From: Desulfobacter sp.
Lineage (GTDB): Bacteria > Desulfobacterota > Desulfobacteria > Desulfobacterales > Desulfobacteraceae
Length of the DNA: 6,769 nt
Direction: 5' to 3'
NCBI GenBank assembly: GCA_030145005.1
Contig: JAQYWJ010000118.1
Span: forward strand, 1-6,769
Shown here: positions 5,709-6,769 of the stretch, piece by piece
Layout of the letters: every line of letters starts with the position of its first letter
Numbering within the stretch: position 1 is the first letter of the stretch
Notes under the pieces: model-generated
The model's database searches: none
What the model was told of the DNA's origin: nothing
Seen by the model: the letters and a program-made list of their open reading frames with translations, nothing else
Made by a program: the position numbers and the translations under genes

Positions 5709-6769
5709 TCAGCAGGGCTCACATAGGCAGATTTTTCCGAACAGTTCCTTGGAACATGCCTGTGCTACCATATGCTGCCAGTCGGGTTGCTGCCGGGTGA
5801 TTTGGGCGTCTGCATCTTTAAGTGCGCCAAAAAGGCCTGCCATATGGGCCTGGGTAACGGTCAGGCCGGAAGCCTTGGTCATGTCGTTTCTGTTGATTCC
5901 CCCGGCCTGAATGATTTCAATAGGACCTGCCGGCAACAGTTCGTTGCCCTGTCCCGGACTCATGAATGCCAGCATCCCGTCCTGGTAAAGGTTTGTGCTG
6001 ATTTCTCTTATAATTTCCGCATTCGTGGTATCTCCCTGTGCTTTAAGGCAGTCGACAATACAGGTTTTCATCCATGTCAGATATGCGCCCTGGAATACGC
6101 CGCCCACACAGTTAAATCCCCTGGCAAAACAGATGAGCAAAAAACAGGTGAACAGGGAAGGCAGCAGTTTTTGTTTTTCAAGGGCCTGCATAAGTTCATC
6201 CCGGGTAAAATTCATGGTAAAAAAATCGCCCCGGTCATCCCTGCCGCATAGACAAAGATCGCCTTTTATGGATTTTAATAAAAGGGGAACACGGCGCCCA
6301 TAATCATCAATGCCCCAGAAAAAAATCGTGCCTGTCGCGGTTCCATCCGGTTTTCCCGGAGCCGTATCTCTGGCATTGAGCTTATCGGCATGCCAACAGC
6401 CTGGGCAGCCGTCCAGATGTTGAATAATAGTGTCACGCAGTGTTGGATTGAAAAAGATTCGGTATGCAAGGCTGTTTTCATGGTTCAGGTCTTTGCCGAG
6501 TAGAAAGGCGGTAATTTTTTCGATCTCCAGATACACAATATCCGGTGGATGTTCACTGGTTTTAAGCATGCGTTTCCCAAACATCCGGTTGACAATCATG
6601 GCCTGGGCTGCATAGCTGTCCTGGTTTAAAACTGCATCATCGGCATACTCATGTTCTAAAAGGCTTAAAATTGTTCCGGCCGTGGTTCCGGAGATCAGGT
6701 TTTCTTTTTTCCATGCATTCGTTTTTTTTATGGCTCTTTGCTGCATGGCCATGGTAAAGGGTTTTGCCA
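5709..6769 (-). CDS. Unrecognised cysteine-rich protein (5' end at or beyond the window edge)
   Basis: I do not recognise this family. The frame is open to the right edge. The first internal start is ATG 6752 (347 residues), but no ribosome-binding site precedes it. The in-frame codon crossing the edge reads NTG, so a start at 6770 (giving xAKPFTMAMQQ...) is possible, as is a longer gene. Numbered from ATG 6752, there are 13 cysteines: a CPGC pair (116, 119), CLC (167, 169), C203, C208, C215, C231, C235, C333, and a C-terminal CLCEPC (342, 344, 347). They could hold a metal or Fe-S cluster, but no known spacing matches. A hydrophobic LLPSLFTCFLLICFA stretch (197-210) followed by FNCVGGVFQGAYL (213-225) may be a buried helix or one membrane segment. 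No signal peptide is seen in the visible part. A GIDDYGRRVPLLLK segment precedes CLCG. It converges with the binding-protein gene across a hairpin, and its operon partners lie outside the window. Confidence 0.75.
   Translation of the reverse strand, partial: AKPFTMAMQQRAIKKTNAWKKENLISGTTAGTILSLLEHEYADDAVLNQDSYAAQAMIVNRMFGKRMLKTSEHPPDIVYLEIEKITAFLLGKDLNHENSLAYRIFFNPTLRDTIIQHLDGCPGCWHADKLNARDTAPGKPDGTATGTIFFWGIDDYGRRVPLLLKSIKGDLCLCGRDDRGDFFTMNFTRDELMQALEKQKLLPSLFTCFLLICFARGFNCVGGVFQGAYLTWMKTCIVDCLKAQGDTTNAEIIREISTNLYQDGMLAFMSPGQGNELLPAGPIEIIQAGGINRNDMTKASGLTVTQAHMAGLFGALKDADAQITRQQPDWQHMVAQACSKELFGKICLCEPC

Noticed and set aside
5772..6251. 159-codon open frame on the + strand
   Set aside because: It is fully antisense to the cysteine-rich gene, and its composition looks like a mirror of that gene rather than a protein family.

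Overview
The window holds seven protein-coding genes in four strand blocks. No RNA gene, insertion sequence, CRISPR array or prophage gene is visible. Base composition is moderate, with several GTG and TTG starts. The gene families (an IscU-like scaffold of a divergent type, a Sel1/TPR-like motif with an LATCPD...RNAPRALDLARRA pattern, a TrpX-type binding protein) suggest a Gram-negative anaerobe. My best guess is a sulfate reducer of the Desulfobacteraceae type (Desulfobacterota). That assignment is inference from sequence feel, not a search result.

Layout. Bases 1-308 show no convincing gene. From about 309 to 2694 on the + strand, a Nudix hydrolase of the ADP-ribose pyrophosphatase type is followed 10 bases later by a large multi-pass membrane M48 metallopeptidase with a C-terminal TPR region. 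From 3847 down to 2734 on the - strand, an IscU/NifU-N-type Fe-S scaffold overlaps by 32 bases a downstream gene for an unrecognised lipoprotein. The region 3920-4212 lies between divergent genes and carries promoters. From 4213 to 5656 on the + strand, a small KH-domain RNA-binding protein (KhpA type) is followed by a secreted ABC_sub_bind-family substrate-binding protein. From 6769 to 5709 on the - strand lies an unrecognised cysteine-rich protein whose frame is open to the window edge. A 9-bp perfect hairpin separates it from the binding-protein gene.

How the genes relate. The Nudix/M48 pair and the scaffold/lipoprotein pair look co-transcribed from their spacing. In neither pair does the sequence explain why the partners belong together. 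No complete pathway or defence system is present. The least explained elements are the M48-TPR fusion, the lipoprotein coupled to the Fe-S scaffold, and the cysteine-rich protein at the right end. Several starts differ from the longest open frames; the choices and alternatives are given per gene.
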